From Myxococcus eversor (GTDB lineage: Bacteria; Myxococcota; Myxococcia; Myxococcales; Myxococcaceae), in contig NZ_JAAIXY010000001.1 in NCBI RefSeq assembly GCF_010894455.1, positions 1 to 64,000 of the forward strand: 64,000 bases of DNA, in the 5' to 3' direction. The notes below the pieces were generated by a model. That model did not search any database and had not been told where the DNA came from. It saw only the letters and a list, made by a program, of their open reading frames with translations. Both the position numbers and the translations under genes were made by a program. Below are positions 35,185 to 44,306 of the stretch, in pieces; the stretch's first letter is position 1; each line of letters opens with the position of its first letter.

Positions 35185-35925
35185 CTACTGAGCGCAGTAG
35201 ACGGCGCGCTCGAACTTGCCCGTCACCTCGACGATGGACGCGGCGCGAACCACGTATTCGCTGGCCCCGACGCTCGTGTCGGCATTGCACCAGTCATACG
35301 TGTAGCCCAGCCCCGTCCAGGGGTAGTGCGTGGTCTGCCAGAACCCGTAGCTGGAGGCGTAGTAGGCGTTGATCCAGTTCTTGTGCTCGGTGGTCGCCGT
35401 GGTGGGGAACTGAAGGGAGCACGAGCCGTCGTCGATCTCCGAGTCCGGGCAGGGCCGGAACATGTCTCCGGGCTTCACCCACAGCTCGACGATGTAGCGC
35501 GCGTCGTCGTTCGCCGACGCCGGAGGCAATCCCAGATACTGATTGACGCGGGAGACCAGCTTCTCCGAGGACACCGTCTTGCAGAATGTCTGGAGTTGCG
35601 GAGCGGGGGTGACCCAGACCTCACGCGAGAGGGTGTTCTCGCCCAGCGTGTAGCCTTGAAAGGTGGTCCAGATGGCCATGCGCACGGCCGTCTTGGCCTC
35701 ATTCCAGACGAGGTTCGAGTTGGACGGGCTGATGGCCCACAGCTGCGTGGAGATGTCCGCGCTCGTGGGCTCCGCCGCATGGCGGACGGCCTCCGCATAG
35801 GTCTGTGCGTCGCACGAGAGCGGTCCGGGAACAGGGTCTTCCGTATCGTCACCACAGGCGGCGAGGGACAGAAGCGCGGCGGTCGCGGCGAAGCACCGCA
35901 GGGGGCGCGAGAAAGCGCTGAACAT
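35185..35925 (-). CDS. Hypothetical lipoprotein
   Basis: 246 residues. The leader FAATAALLSLAACGDD has a clear lipobox (LAAC, C about 24) followed by Asp residues. The mature part contains FCKTVSSEKLVSRVNQYLGLPP and YIVELWVKPGDMFRPCPDSEIDDGSC, with several cysteines, and ends AVYCAQ. No family recognised; exported to the cell envelope. Confidence 0.78.
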   Translation of the reverse strand: MFSAFSRPLRCFAATAALLSLAACGDDTEDPVPGPLSCDAQTYAEAVRHAAEPTSADISTQLWAISPSNSNLVWNEAKTAVRMAIWTTFQGYTLGENTLSREVWVTPAPQLQTFCKTVSSEKLVSRVNQYLGLPPASANDDARYIVELWVKPGDMFRPCPDSEIDDGSCSLQFPTTATTEHKNWINAYYASSYGFWQTTHYPWTGLGYTYDWCNADTSVGASEYVVRAASIVEVTGKFERAVYCAQ

Positions 35926-36048
35926 CAGGTCATCTCCATGAGAAGGGGAAACAACCTAAGTGTAGATGAATCGGAAAGGCGGGACATTCGCCAAAACGAT
36001 GGCGCGCGACATGGGCTCAGGGCGGGTCTCCATGAGCGAACCCTTGCC

Positions 36049-36792
36049 TCAGGTGCCGCCTCCGAACAGGCCGAGCTGCTCGACGTTGCCCATGGGCGCG
36101 ACGGGGCTGTCGTCGGCGGGCAGCTCCCGGCGCACGGGTGCGGCGGGGACAGGTGTCGCGACCACGGGCGGCTCGGGCTCTCGTGGCACCGGAGGAGGAG
36201 GTGCCGGTGGGGCCGGCGTCGCGTACACCTCGGGACGCCAGATGCCGTCGCGGGCCAGCCGCACGCGCTCGCGCAGCTCCGGCAACAGCTCCGGGTCCAT
36301 GGGGGCGAGCCGATGGGACGGTGCCGCGATGAGTGGCTCGAAGACCTGCACCTCCTCCAGCCACCAGGCCACGGTGCCGCGACAGGAGCCGCCGGGAGGC
36401 CACCACCAGGCGTCACGGCCAAAGGCCCGCGAGTCGTTGCCCACGGTGGACACCTCCGCGAGCCGCGCCATGGCGACATACGCGCCAGCGGGCAGCACGT
36501 CGCGGGTGGGGGATTCCAGGCCGTGCGCCCGACGCAGCCACTCCACGGCCTCCTCGTCGTACTCACGGGTGGCGTAGAGGGCGAGCCAGCAGCCGAGCAC
36601 GGCCTCCGGTGGGTGGAGCGGGTGGCGTCGCTCGGGGAGCCCGGGACGTGCGGGCTCCACGTCGTGGACGAAGACGCTCCACATGCCGTGGTGCGTGAGC
36701 GCCCACGTCCACGGCCGGCTCAGGGAGAGATGGAACACTCCCATCCCCTTGCGCGTGTAGCGATAGGGGCCGGCGAGTGGGATGGAACTCAT
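36049..36792 (-). CDS. Hypothetical protein with Pro-rich C-terminal region
   Basis: 247 residues. The N-terminal 165 residues look globular (GPYRYTRKGMGVFHLSLSRPWTWALTHHGMWSVFVHDVEP ... GCWLALYATREYDEEAVEWLRRAHGLES). The rest is Pro/Ala-rich (PPAPPPPVPREPEPPVV), ending NVEQLGLFGGGT. No signal peptide. Function unknown. The start at 36792 is the first ATG giving globular sequence; longer forms run into antisense DNA. Confidence 0.7.
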   Translation of the reverse strand: MSSIPLAGPYRYTRKGMGVFHLSLSRPWTWALTHHGMWSVFVHDVEPARPGLPERRHPLHPPEAVLGCWLALYATREYDEEAVEWLRRAHGLESPTRDVLPAGAYVAMARLAEVSTVGNDSRAFGRDAWWWPPGGSCRGTVAWWLEEVQVFEPLIAAPSHRLAPMDPELLPELRERVRLARDGIWRPEVYATPAPPAPPPPVPREPEPPVVATPVPAAPVRRELPADDSPVAPMGNVEQLGLFGGGT

Positions 36793-37020
36793 GGAGTCCC
36801 ACCCTACACGACAGACCCGACAATCCGCGCGGGCCGGACATGCGCGGCGCGTTCCCCGAGCACGCATGCGGCGTCCCGTGCGTCCTGCTTCGACGCAGCC
36901 GGGGTGAGGGTGCGTGCGCCCGTGCCGTGGCACGGATGCTGCTGTCCAGAGCACTGAACTCTCAGTGGAATCACCAGACGAGGCCCTCCCCGCGGGCCTC
37001 GCGACGAAGGCCCCTGACAC

Positions 37021-40000
37021 ATGCCGCTTCGATTCGAAGACGACCCCGAGCTGGCGGACAATCCGCTGACTCCGCCCGGGCAGTTCGACCCGTACCTCTG
37101 GGACACGCTGCGCAACCGCCTCCTGTTCAGGCTGCTGGCCCGGCACGGGACGATTGTCGCGAGCACGCTCGAGTTCACCGCCAGGGACGCCGTCACGCTG
37201 ACCGTCGAGGGGGCCCCGCCCCAGAAGGTCCAGGTCCATGGCGGGTTCCGCCTCAAGGTCAACGCGCCCACGAAGCGCGAGTTCTTCGAGGCGCCCTACC
37301 TGCGCAACCCCTACCAGCGCGTTCAGGACGACGTGCACTTCTCCGGGCTCGGCTGGAACAGCGCACAGCCCCTGCTCATGGTGGGCAGCGCCGAGCAGGC
37401 CCGCGCCATGCTGCGCCTGGACCGGGAGCGAATGAGCCGAGGCCCCTTCGTCCAGGACTCGTTCGAGAAGGACTACGAACCGCTCAACTCGCCCGCCTTC
37501 CGCTACTTCATCAAGAACCCGCTCGTGCTCGCGGAGATGCTCACGAAGGTTCCTCCGAGCGAGGCGAGCGCCGGCGTGCTGAGCACGGCCACGGAGGAGC
37601 TCCTGGCGGACACCTACGTGGATGAAATGGCCATCCAGGACCTCAGCGCCGTGGATTTCACGTTCAACCTGGTGAAGCGCACCCAGCTCGGCCATCTCGT
37701 GGATTTCAACAACGCTCCGGATGCATATCCCGCCTGGCGGGACTACGGCACGTCCGAGGCGCGCAGGAACCATCACCTGCATAAGTCCCACGTCCACCTG
37801 GACAATCATTACGCCTCGCTCGACACCCGCGTCGGTGAGAGCACGAAGCACAACACCCGACCGCTCACCGAAGCGCGAGGCGAGTACCTGGCCGCGAAGG
37901 TGATGGCCATGGTGTTCGCGGGCGAGCGCTTCGAGCTGAAGATGGGGTTCGGGGACAAGAAGAAGGCGCAGGGAATCGATCAAATCTGGGCCCGCCGCCA
38001 CCCCACCACCCAGGAGGTCGACGCGTACTTCATCGTCGAGGCGAAGGGCTCCAAGAGCGCCAAGCATGGCCAGAATAAAGAGGAGACCCAGATGTCGCCG
38101 GGCTGGGTCTTCAAGAAGCTGGTGGAACAGGCGTCCTCACCCAACGAGGACGAGCGGCTCCTCCTGCTCGCGCAGAAGGTCCTCCGGGCCATGTTCGACG
38201 AAGGCAGCACGGTGCCTGTCTTCGGAATGACCTTCAAGGCCATCTTCGACAAGCACCACTCGGGCGAAACGGCCTCCCTCTTCAACCTGCAGATCTCCAA
38301 GCCGCTCTGCTTCCCCGCGGAGCTGAAGGTCGCGAACGTCAGGTCGCTGGAGGTCGACTCGGAAGGCGAGCTCTTCGGCACGGATGCCTTCACCTCCGTC
38401 CCGGCGAAGAGCGTGGGCCTCCTCTCGAGCGTCCCGGACTCGAGCGTGGACCTCTCGAAGGTGTCGCCGGACCTTCGCTTCGGGAATGTGAACACCGAGA
38501 CCCTCCACAAGCCGAAGAACAGCTTCGCCATCGTGAACGGGTACCACCCGGAGCACCCGCGCAACACCCAGCTCATCTCTCTCCTGGCCGCCCATTCCGC
38601 GTCCATCCTGAGCGTGCAGGACTACTTCGGGGTGGACCCCCAGAAGGTGAAGGTGGGCACGGATGGCAAGCTCCGGTTCTTCTCCGGCTTCGCCACCACC
38701 GGCTACGGCAAGGGGGGACACGAGCACCTGAAGATCGACACCCTGGTGGACCCTTCGGACCAGAACCCGCTCTATCCAGGGCCGCTCCTCATCGAGTCGG
38801 ATGACCCGGAGGATGCGCAGCAAATCCTCGACTGGAAGCGCAAGAACCTGAAGGCCCCCCACTCCATCCCCGAGCCTGACTGGGTGGACAAGCTTCGGAA
38901 GGTCTCCCCCTCCTCCTCCGTGGCGGCGGTCCTCATCTTCTTCGGCATGCGCCCCCTCGCCCGGGAGGAACTCAAGCGCATCATGACGACCCTCCCTCAG
39001 CCCGGCCAGAGGGCCCATGCCCTCAAGCTGGCCTTCGCGAGCCTGGGTTCTGGCGTGTCGCTCATCGAGAAGTCGACCAACGTGGGTGGGAAGTCGAGCC
39101 CCCTGTGGAAGTTCATCCTGCGGCTCACCGCCGAGGGCGGTCAGTTCCTCCATCACGAGGCGAAGTCGCTCGGGCGGTTGGACAAGCACTATCAGTCGCT
39201 CGAAAAACTCATCGACACGAGCAACGCCTCCACCGCCTTGACCGAGGCGAGCGGGGAGTTCCTCGGCGCGCGCGCCATGTCGGTCATCTTCGGGCAGGAC
39301 AAGCTTCAACTGAAGATGGGGCATGGGGAGAAGAAGGGGACTCACGGCCTCGACCAGATCTGGGCCAAACGCGACGAGTCGAGCGGGGTGGTGGAGGCGT
39401 ACTTCCTCGTCGAGTGCAAGGGCAGCAAGCACGCGGAGCTGGGACAGAACGTCCGGGAGACCCAGATGTCCCCCGCCTGGGTCTTCAAGAAGCTGCTGGA
39501 GCTGGCTCAGGACGACAGCACGCGCTTGAAGTCGCTGGCGAGGAAGGTGCTGAACGCCATGTTCGACGCCCAGAGCACCGTGAAGGTCCATGGCGTCATC
39601 ATCCAGAGCCTCTTCGACCCGGGCCACTTCGATGAGAAGAAGCCCCGAGGACGATTCAACATCCGCATCACCTCGCAGCTGTATTTCCCGGACCTGCTGG
39701 AGTTCGCGAACGGAGCGCGGAAGGCCAAGCAAGGTGGCCAGACATGGAAGCAGCACTCGACCATTCTTCATGACCGGATGCCGCTGGCCCTCTACCTCCC
39801 GGAGTTCGGAGGCGTCCAGGCCATCCAGAAGGGCACGTCACCCATGCAAGGGACGCGGCCCAAGTCGCAGCAGACGAACGGCGTCTATCACGAGACGGTG
39901 GAGGGGTACCTCCTGTCCCGGGAGCACCAGGGCCGGCTCAAGCAGTTGAACCTCAAGCTCAAGCGGGTCACCGCGGATGGGGAATGCGCCTACAACACCG

Positions 40001-40653
40001 CGCGGGTCTGGCTGCAGGCCCACTCCGCCTTGTGGAAGCGCCTGGGGCTGACAGGGGTGCCTTCCGTGGCCGAGCTGAAGGACGAGGTCGTGAAGGAGAT
40101 CACCCAGTCACCGGTGTTCGCGACGCAGTTCCTGGAGCCGGGGCAGTCCCTGGACGACCTCAAGAAGAAGGTGGCCGCGCGACACCTGTTCTTCGGCTCA
40201 CACGGAGACATCGTCCTGCCAGCCCTCGCGAAGCGGCTGCGGCTGAGGATCCGCATCATCTACCCCAACGGCGCCGTCGAGGACCTCAACCAGTCGTTCC
40301 ATCTCGGGTTGTCTGAAGACGCCCAGAACGGAGATCCCATCGTGTACGCGGTGCTGACCTCCTACATGGGCATTCCGGAGAACGTGGCGCACTACTACGG
40401 GGCGATCCGGCTCGCACCCCCACAACAACAACCCGTCGGCACGACGGCGCCGCAGCTCAAGCGCAAGGCCAACTCGGTGGACCCCACCGCCACGGGCAAG
40501 GGCGACCCGAAGAAGTCCCGGAAGGGACCCGTTCAGATGGACGAAGAGGAAGAGGAAGCCTCGCCGCCTCCCTCGTCCTCCAGCGGAACTCACAAGAAGC
40601 CGCCGCCCAAAGGAGGCTCGGGGGGCGGTTTCTCGAAGAAGACGGGGTTCTGA
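37021..40653 (+). CDS. Large protein with two PD-(D/E)XK-like domains and an OTU cysteine-protease domain
   Basis: 1210 residues, no signal peptide or membrane segment. Residues about 260-440 and 720-900 are copies of one domain. Both have LDxHY at the start, E..GE[YF]L.A[KR]..[AS][MV].F, KMG[FH]G[DE]KK, then D-Q-I-W-A (D320, D778), E-x-K (E340/K342, E798/K800) and ETQMSP.WVFKKL. D-x19-E-x-K fits a PD-(D/E)XK nuclease core. Residues about 975-1130 look like an OTU-type cysteine protease: DGECAYN (D986, C989) and a late NVAHYYGAI (H1124). The tail has KRK (1147-1149) and KKSRK (1164-1168), a bipartite-NLS-like pair, then an acidic and Pro/Ser/Gly-rich end. An effector or toxin acting on foreign cells is the likely role, but this is inference. 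Confidence 0.85.
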   Translation: MPLRFEDDPELADNPLTPPGQFDPYLWDTLRNRLLFRLLARHGTIVASTLEFTARDAVTLTVEGAPPQKVQVHGGFRLKVNAPTKREFFEAPYLRNPYQRVQDDVHFSGLGWNSAQPLLMVGSAEQARAMLRLDRERMSRGPFVQDSFEKDYEPLNSPAFRYFIKNPLVLAEMLTKVPPSEASAGVLSTATEELLADTYVDEMAIQDLSAVDFTFNLVKRTQLGHLVDFNNAPDAYPAWRDYGTSEARRNHHLHKSHVHLDNHYASLDTRVGESTKHNTRPLTEARGEYLAAKVMAMVFAGERFELKMGFGDKKKAQGIDQIWARRHPTTQEVDAYFIVEAKGSKSAKHGQNKEETQMSPGWVFKKLVEQASSPNEDERLLLLAQKVLRAMFDEGSTVPVFGMTFKAIFDKHHSGETASLFNLQISKPLCFPAELKVANVRSLEVDSEGELFGTDAFTSVPAKSVGLLSSVPDSSVDLSKVSPDLRFGNVNTETLHKPKNSFAIVNGYHPEHPRNTQLISLLAAHSASILSVQDYFGVDPQKVKVGTDGKLRFFSGFATTGYGKGGHEHLKIDTLVDPSDQNPLYPGPLLIESDDPEDAQQILDWKRKNLKAPHSIPEPDWVDKLRKVSPSSSVAAVLIFFGMRPLAREELKRIMTTLPQPGQRAHALKLAFASLGSGVSLIEKSTNVGGKSSPLWKFILRLTAEGGQFLHHEAKSLGRLDKHYQSLEKLIDTSNASTALTEASGEFLGARAMSVIFGQDKLQLKMGHGEKKGTHGLDQIWAKRDESSGVVEAYFLVECKGSKHAELGQNVRETQMSPAWVFKKLLELAQDDSTRLKSLARKVLNAMFDAQSTVKVHGVIIQSLFDPGHFDEKKPRGRFNIRITSQLYFPDLLEFANGARKAKQGGQTWKQHSTILHDRMPLALYLPEFGGVQAIQKGTSPMQGTRPKSQQTNGVYHETVEGYLLSREHQGRLKQLNLKLKRVTADGECAYNTARVWLQAHSALWKRLGLTGVPSVAELKDEVVKEITQSPVFATQFLEPGQSLDDLKKKVAARHLFFGSHGDIVLPALAKRLRLRIRIIYPNGAVEDLNQSFHLGLSEDAQNGDPIVYAVLTSYMGIPENVAHYYGAIRLAPPQQQPVGTTAPQLKRKANSVDPTATGKGDPKKSRKGPVQMDEEEEEASPPPSSSSGTHKKPPPKGGSGGGFSKKTGF

Positions 40654-40667
40654 GCCTCGCGTGAAGG

Positions 40668-40695
40668 CCTCCGCTGGCCACTTCTCCAGCGGAGG
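40668..40695. terminator. Bidirectional terminator hairpin
   Basis: Perfect 10-bp stem CCTCCGCTGG / CCAGCGGAGG with an 8-base loop, extendable by a G-T and a G-C pair. It lies between the convergent OTU-protein and Hint-lipoprotein genes. Confidence 0.7.
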
Positions 40696-40708
40696 TCCCT
40701 GCGTCAAC

Positions 40709-42586
40709 TCACGGCGTGACGGCGGCGCGACGAGGCGAGTCCAGCTCGCGCTGCATGGTGTCGTCGCCCACGAGCAGGCCGTCGGCGAACATGGTCCGCT
40801 CGTTGGGGCTCAGCGACTCCAGCTCCGCGGGCGTGCCCAGCTTGAGGTTGTAGACCTTGCCGTCGTACGGCACGCGCTCGGTGGCGGTGATGGTCGCCGT
40901 GCCCGTCTGCGTGCGCACCGTGTCCTTCACCTGGACCTTCTCCGCGGCAATCACCAGGCCCGAGGACAGCAGCACCGGGTGCTTCTCCGTCAGCCGCACG
41001 TCATGGCCCTGGTCATCGCGCAGCCGGACCAGCGGCTTGGGCTCACGGCCGAAGATGAAGTCCTGCACCGTCAGCACCCGGCCGGCCGCATTCGCGCGGA
41101 CCTTGTCGCCCACGCGCAGCGTCTCGATGGGCTTCTGCGCCCCGTCCGCCATGGTGATTCGCGTGCCTTCCGCCATGCAGCTGTTGAGCACGTTGAGGTT
41201 GAAGGGGTTGGTGGGCAGCGCCGTGCTGGTGAAGGTCACGGTCCTCGGAATCGCCGCGCCGGTGCCGCAAATCGCCTGCGCGTAGAGCGTCATGGACAGC
41301 ACCACGGCCTCGTTGACGATCTTCTCCATCGTGCAGCCCGTGCCGCCGGACGCGGTGGTGTTCTGCGAGACGTTGACCAGCCGCTGAATCGTCGTGGTGC
41401 GCGCGCCCACGGGGAAGGCGTCGGAGACGTCCGCCAGGGTGGTGCACGTGCCGCCCGTGTCCGTCTTGATGAGGCGCAGCCGCGTCGTCATCGGGGCCTT
41501 CTGCATCGCCTGGATGACGCAATCCGCGGTCGCCGTCGCCCCGGCGTCGAACGTGCCCTGCGTGGGGATGTAGATGTTGGTGTTGTCGAAGGTGGTGCCC
41601 GCCTGGAAGGGGAAGTAGGCGGCCGGGTCGCCCGTCCAGGGCGAGCCCGTCTTGCGAAGGGCCAGGCCCGTGGACTGCGTCGGGAAGGGCGCCAGGGTGC
41701 CGCTGGCGTTGGCCACCATCGCGTAGTCGCAATCCGCCCCGCCGCGAAGCTGGCAGGTGGTCAGGTTGATGTTGGACCGGGGCTCATTGCTCGCGAAGCG
41801 GGGGTGGTCCAGGGTGAAGCTCGCGGGCGCGGCCACCAACGAGGTCTCCAGGCTGGAGAAGGAGACGTGCTCCTCACCCGTCTTGTCGTTGTGCGCCACC
41901 ATCATCGACTCGACGACGACCTTGCGGTTGGGCTCCATCGACGGAGTCACCTTCACGGTGGTGTCGTCGAACGTCTTGCCGTCGTTGTGCTCCTCGTTCG
42001 CGCTCTTCGCCAGCACCCTCAGCTTCTTGCCGGCCAGGTCGCTCTCATACACGGTGACATCCGTGAAGACGTGGGTCGACCCGCCCGCGCACGTGGCGTA
42101 GGGGCTGATGATCAACGCGGGCGGCGCTTCCTGGGGCGGCTGCTGCTGCACGCCCTTGTTGGCCTGCGCGCCCCTGCCACCGTCGACCGTGCGCGAGTCG
42201 TTCACGTGGATGAAGTGGTCGCAGTTCCAGTCGGTGGGCTTGGGCTGCGGGTCTCCGCTCACCGCCTCCGCATGGGCGACTTCCAACGTCTGCAGCGCGC
42301 GCGCGAAGTCCTTGTTGGGCGTCTGCCCATCTCCCTGGGCCCCGGCGACGGCCTCCTGGAGGCGGTGCTTGGCGTATTCGTAGTGGTCCTGGTTCGCCAG
42401 GTTGAGGTGGACGAAGTCCTCATGCGGCGTGCGCTGATTGAAGTGCTCGACGACGGCGTCGTGCTGCTCGTCGACGGTCTTGGGCTTGGGCTGCGGTTTG
42501 ATAACCCAGGGGCACCCAGGGAGCAAAGACAGGCATGTAGCGAGAATGGCGAGACGTCGCGTACGACGACCGTGAGTAAAGTTCAT
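40709..42586 (-). CDS. Lipoprotein with C-terminal Hint (hedgehog/intein) domain
   Basis: 625 residues. The leader LAILATCLSLLPGCPW has a lipobox (LPGC, C about 25). Residues about 40-460 are beta-rich and unfamiliar (QHDAVVEHFNQRTPHEDFVHLNLANQDHYEYAKHRLQEAV, then many Thr/Asn-rich strands). At C470 a Hint domain begins: SCMAEGTRITMADGAQKPIETLRVGDKV, then LTEKHPVLLSSG and KVYNLKLG. Hint domains self-cleave or form thioesters at the first Cys. The usual intein C-terminal HN is not obvious, so cleavage rather than splicing is expected. GAGGGGGAG precedes the ATG at 42586. Confidence 0.82.
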   Translation of the reverse strand: MNFTHGRRTRRLAILATCLSLLPGCPWVIKPQPKPKTVDEQHDAVVEHFNQRTPHEDFVHLNLANQDHYEYAKHRLQEAVAGAQGDGQTPNKDFARALQTLEVAHAEAVSGDPQPKPTDWNCDHFIHVNDSRTVDGGRGAQANKGVQQQPPQEAPPALIISPYATCAGGSTHVFTDVTVYESDLAGKKLRVLAKSANEEHNDGKTFDDTTVKVTPSMEPNRKVVVESMMVAHNDKTGEEHVSFSSLETSLVAAPASFTLDHPRFASNEPRSNINLTTCQLRGGADCDYAMVANASGTLAPFPTQSTGLALRKTGSPWTGDPAAYFPFQAGTTFDNTNIYIPTQGTFDAGATATADCVIQAMQKAPMTTRLRLIKTDTGGTCTTLADVSDAFPVGARTTTIQRLVNVSQNTTASGGTGCTMEKIVNEAVVLSMTLYAQAICGTGAAIPRTVTFTSTALPTNPFNLNVLNSCMAEGTRITMADGAQKPIETLRVGDKVRANAAGRVLTVQDFIFGREPKPLVRLRDDQGHDVRLTEKHPVLLSSGLVIAAEKVQVKDTVRTQTGTATITATERVPYDGKVYNLKLGTPAELESLSPNERTMFADGLLVGDDTMQRELDSPRRAAVTP

Positions 42587-42644
42587 GACTCCCCCTCTGA
42601 GCAGGCCCTCAGTGAGCCCGGACAAGCACTGTCATACGCCCCGT

Positions 42645-42658
42645 GTTGAAAAGTCAAC
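42645..42658. promoter_or_regulatory. Inverted repeat in AT-rich promoter region
   Basis: GTTGA-AAAG-TCAAC is a perfect 5-bp inverted repeat in an unusually AT-rich patch about 60 bases upstream of the Hint-lipoprotein start. On the minus strand it supplies TTGACT, and TATGAC lies 15 bases further on, so it may overlap a -35 element. Regulator unknown. Confidence 0.4.
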
Positions 42659-42841
42659 GATTGACATATGGCGTTGAGCGCCGGTCTTGCTCGACCCGGC
42701 CTGTGACATCGTGCTGTCTGTGTCCCATGTGAAGGATTGTGTCTCCGAGCGGTGCGGCCCGGGCGTCCGGTGTCTCGCGGCCCGGCGACACGTGTCATGC
42801 GCACATTGACTCCGTGCGCCGCATGAGGGACGGGTGCGGAC

Positions 42842-43762
42842 ATGGCGCAGCGGAAAGTCCCAGTTCCCCACGAGGTCGCCGGAGAGCGGCTGGACAGGTT
42901 CGTCTCCAAGCACGTCCCCGGCTTCTCGCTGGAGCGCGCCCGGGCACTCATCGAGGCGGGCGGGGTGCGCATCCGGGGAAAGAAGTGTCAGCCCACGCGG
43001 AAGTTGTGGGGCGGCGAGGAGCTCGAAATCGAGCGGCCGGAGCCGCGCGCCTCGCCGCGTCCCGCCGCCGTGGAGGGGCCCGCGCTGACGGTGCTTCATG
43101 ACGACGCGGCGCTGGTCATCGTGGACAAGCCGCCGGGTCTCGTCGTGGAGCCGGAGGGCCGCGCGGCCTCCGTCGTCGACCTGCTCGCGGCGCAGTGCCC
43201 TCCGTTCGACGTGGAGGGGCAGGCGCTGCCGGGCGTGGTGCACCGGTTGGACCGGGAGACGAGCGGCTGTCTGGCCTTCGCGCGCACCGACACCGCCGCC
43301 GCGGCGCTCCTGCGCGCCTTCCAGGAGAAGCAGGTGGACAAGCGCTACTGGACGCTCGTCCTGGGCCATCCTCCCGAGCAGGGCCGGCTGGAGGGTCCCT
43401 ACGCGCGCAATCCGAATGACTCGCGTCGCTTCACCACGAAGGTGCCCTCCGCGCGCCGGGCGGCGCTGTCGTTCGAGGTGCGCGAGCGGCTGGACGGGGC
43501 GGCGCTGCTGGAGGTGGACCTGGACACGGGGCGCACGCACCAGATTCGCGTGCAGCTCTCCGAGGCGGGCTTCCCGGTGCTGGGGGATTCGCTCTACGGG
43601 ACGGAGGCGGCGCGCGAGCACCCCGCGGCGAAGGCCCTGGGACGTCAGGCGCTCCATGCCTTCCGCCTGGAGCTGCCGAGTCTCCTGACGGGGCAGCCCG
43701 TGCGAGTCCAGGCGGAGCTGCCCGAGGACTTCCAGCGCGCGCTGGCCCTGCTGCGCCGCTGA
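42842..43762 (+). CDS. RluA-family pseudouridine synthase
   Basis: 306 residues. An N-terminal S4 RNA-binding domain (AGERLDRFVSKHVPGFSLERARALIEAGGVRIRG, about 12-50) is followed by the catalytic domain with VVHRLDRETSGCLAFAR (catalytic D137) and LDTGRTHQIRVQLSEAGFPVLGDSLYG. This is the RluA/RluC/RluD layout. It isomerises uridine in rRNA or tRNA; the target site cannot be told from sequence. It ends at a strong terminator. Confidence 0.95.
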   Translation: MAQRKVPVPHEVAGERLDRFVSKHVPGFSLERARALIEAGGVRIRGKKCQPTRKLWGGEELEIERPEPRASPRPAAVEGPALTVLHDDAALVIVDKPPGLVVEPEGRAASVVDLLAAQCPPFDVEGQALPGVVHRLDRETSGCLAFARTDTAAAALLRAFQEKQVDKRYWTLVLGHPPEQGRLEGPYARNPNDSRRFTTKVPSARRAALSFEVRERLDGAALLEVDLDTGRTHQIRVQLSEAGFPVLGDSLYGTEAAREHPAAKALGRQALHAFRLELPSLLTGQPVRVQAELPEDFQRALALLRR

Positions 43763-43775
43763 GCGCTGGCGCGGG

Positions 43776-43808
43776 GCCGGACTCCACTTCGAGGCGGTGG
43801 AGTCCGGC
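43776..43808. terminator. Bidirectional terminator hairpin
   Basis: Perfect 12-bp stem GCCGGACTCCAC / GTGGAGTCCGGC with a 9-base loop, between the convergent RluA-type gene and the small helical protein gene. Confidence 0.75.
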
Positions 43809-43817
43809 GGGGACGGA

Positions 43818-44306
43818 CTACTTCGGGTCGACGACGAGGACCATCCAGCGGTCCGTGGAGTGGTCGATGCGCACGTTGGCGGCACCGGCCTCCTGGAGCT
43901 GCTGCACGATGCTCTCCAGGAAGGACAGGTGCTCCTTGGGCGCGTCCACGAAGACGTTCTTCGAGCCGGTGCCCTTGGCCTTGGGCTTCTTCGCGGGCTG
44001 GGCGCCGTTGAGCGCCTCCGTCGTCGCGGTGGCCGCGGCCTTGAGCTGCGTGGCGGCGTCCTCCACCGTGGTCTCCGGCGCGCTCTCGACCTCAACCTCC
44101 GGCTCCTCGGCGGCGGGAGCGGCGGCGGCCACTTCCTCCTCGGCCTCCGCGCGGAGCTGGTTGAAGGTCTTCAGGTTGATGGTCGACCCGAACTTCGCCT
44201 TGAAGGACTCCAGCGCATCCTTGCTGCTGATGTCCGGTTGCTGGCGGAAGAGGGTGAGCAGGAACGAGTGGCGCTCCTGGGTCTGCTCCTGGGAAGTCCT
44301 CGGCAT
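43818..44306 (-). CDS. Small hypothetical protein with acidic Ala-rich middle
   Basis: 162 residues. The N-terminal part is helical (ERHSFLLTLFRQQPDISSKDALESFKAKFGSTINLKTFNQLRAEAEEE). An Ala/Glu/Pro-rich linker follows, then a Lys-rich patch and a C-terminal alpha/beta end (HLSFLESIVQQLQEAGAANVRIDHSTDRWMVLVVDPK). No family recognised; the N-terminal part could be a helix-turn-helix. The ATG at 44306 is preferred over a TTG two codons earlier because AAGGAG is then correctly spaced. Confidence 0.8.
   Translation of the reverse strand: MPRTSQEQTQERHSFLLTLFRQQPDISSKDALESFKAKFGSTINLKTFNQLRAEAEEEVAAAAPAAEEPEVEVESAPETTVEDAATQLKAAATATTEALNGAQPAKKPKAKGTGSKNVFVDAPKEHLSFLESIVQQLQEAGAANVRIDHSTDRWMVLVVDPK

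Noticed and set aside
40709-41180. Functional self-splicing intein in the Hint lipoprotein
   Set aside because: No clear C-terminal HN followed by Cys/Ser/Thr and no C-terminal extein, so splicing is unlikely. Hint-type cleavage is kept as the hypothesis.
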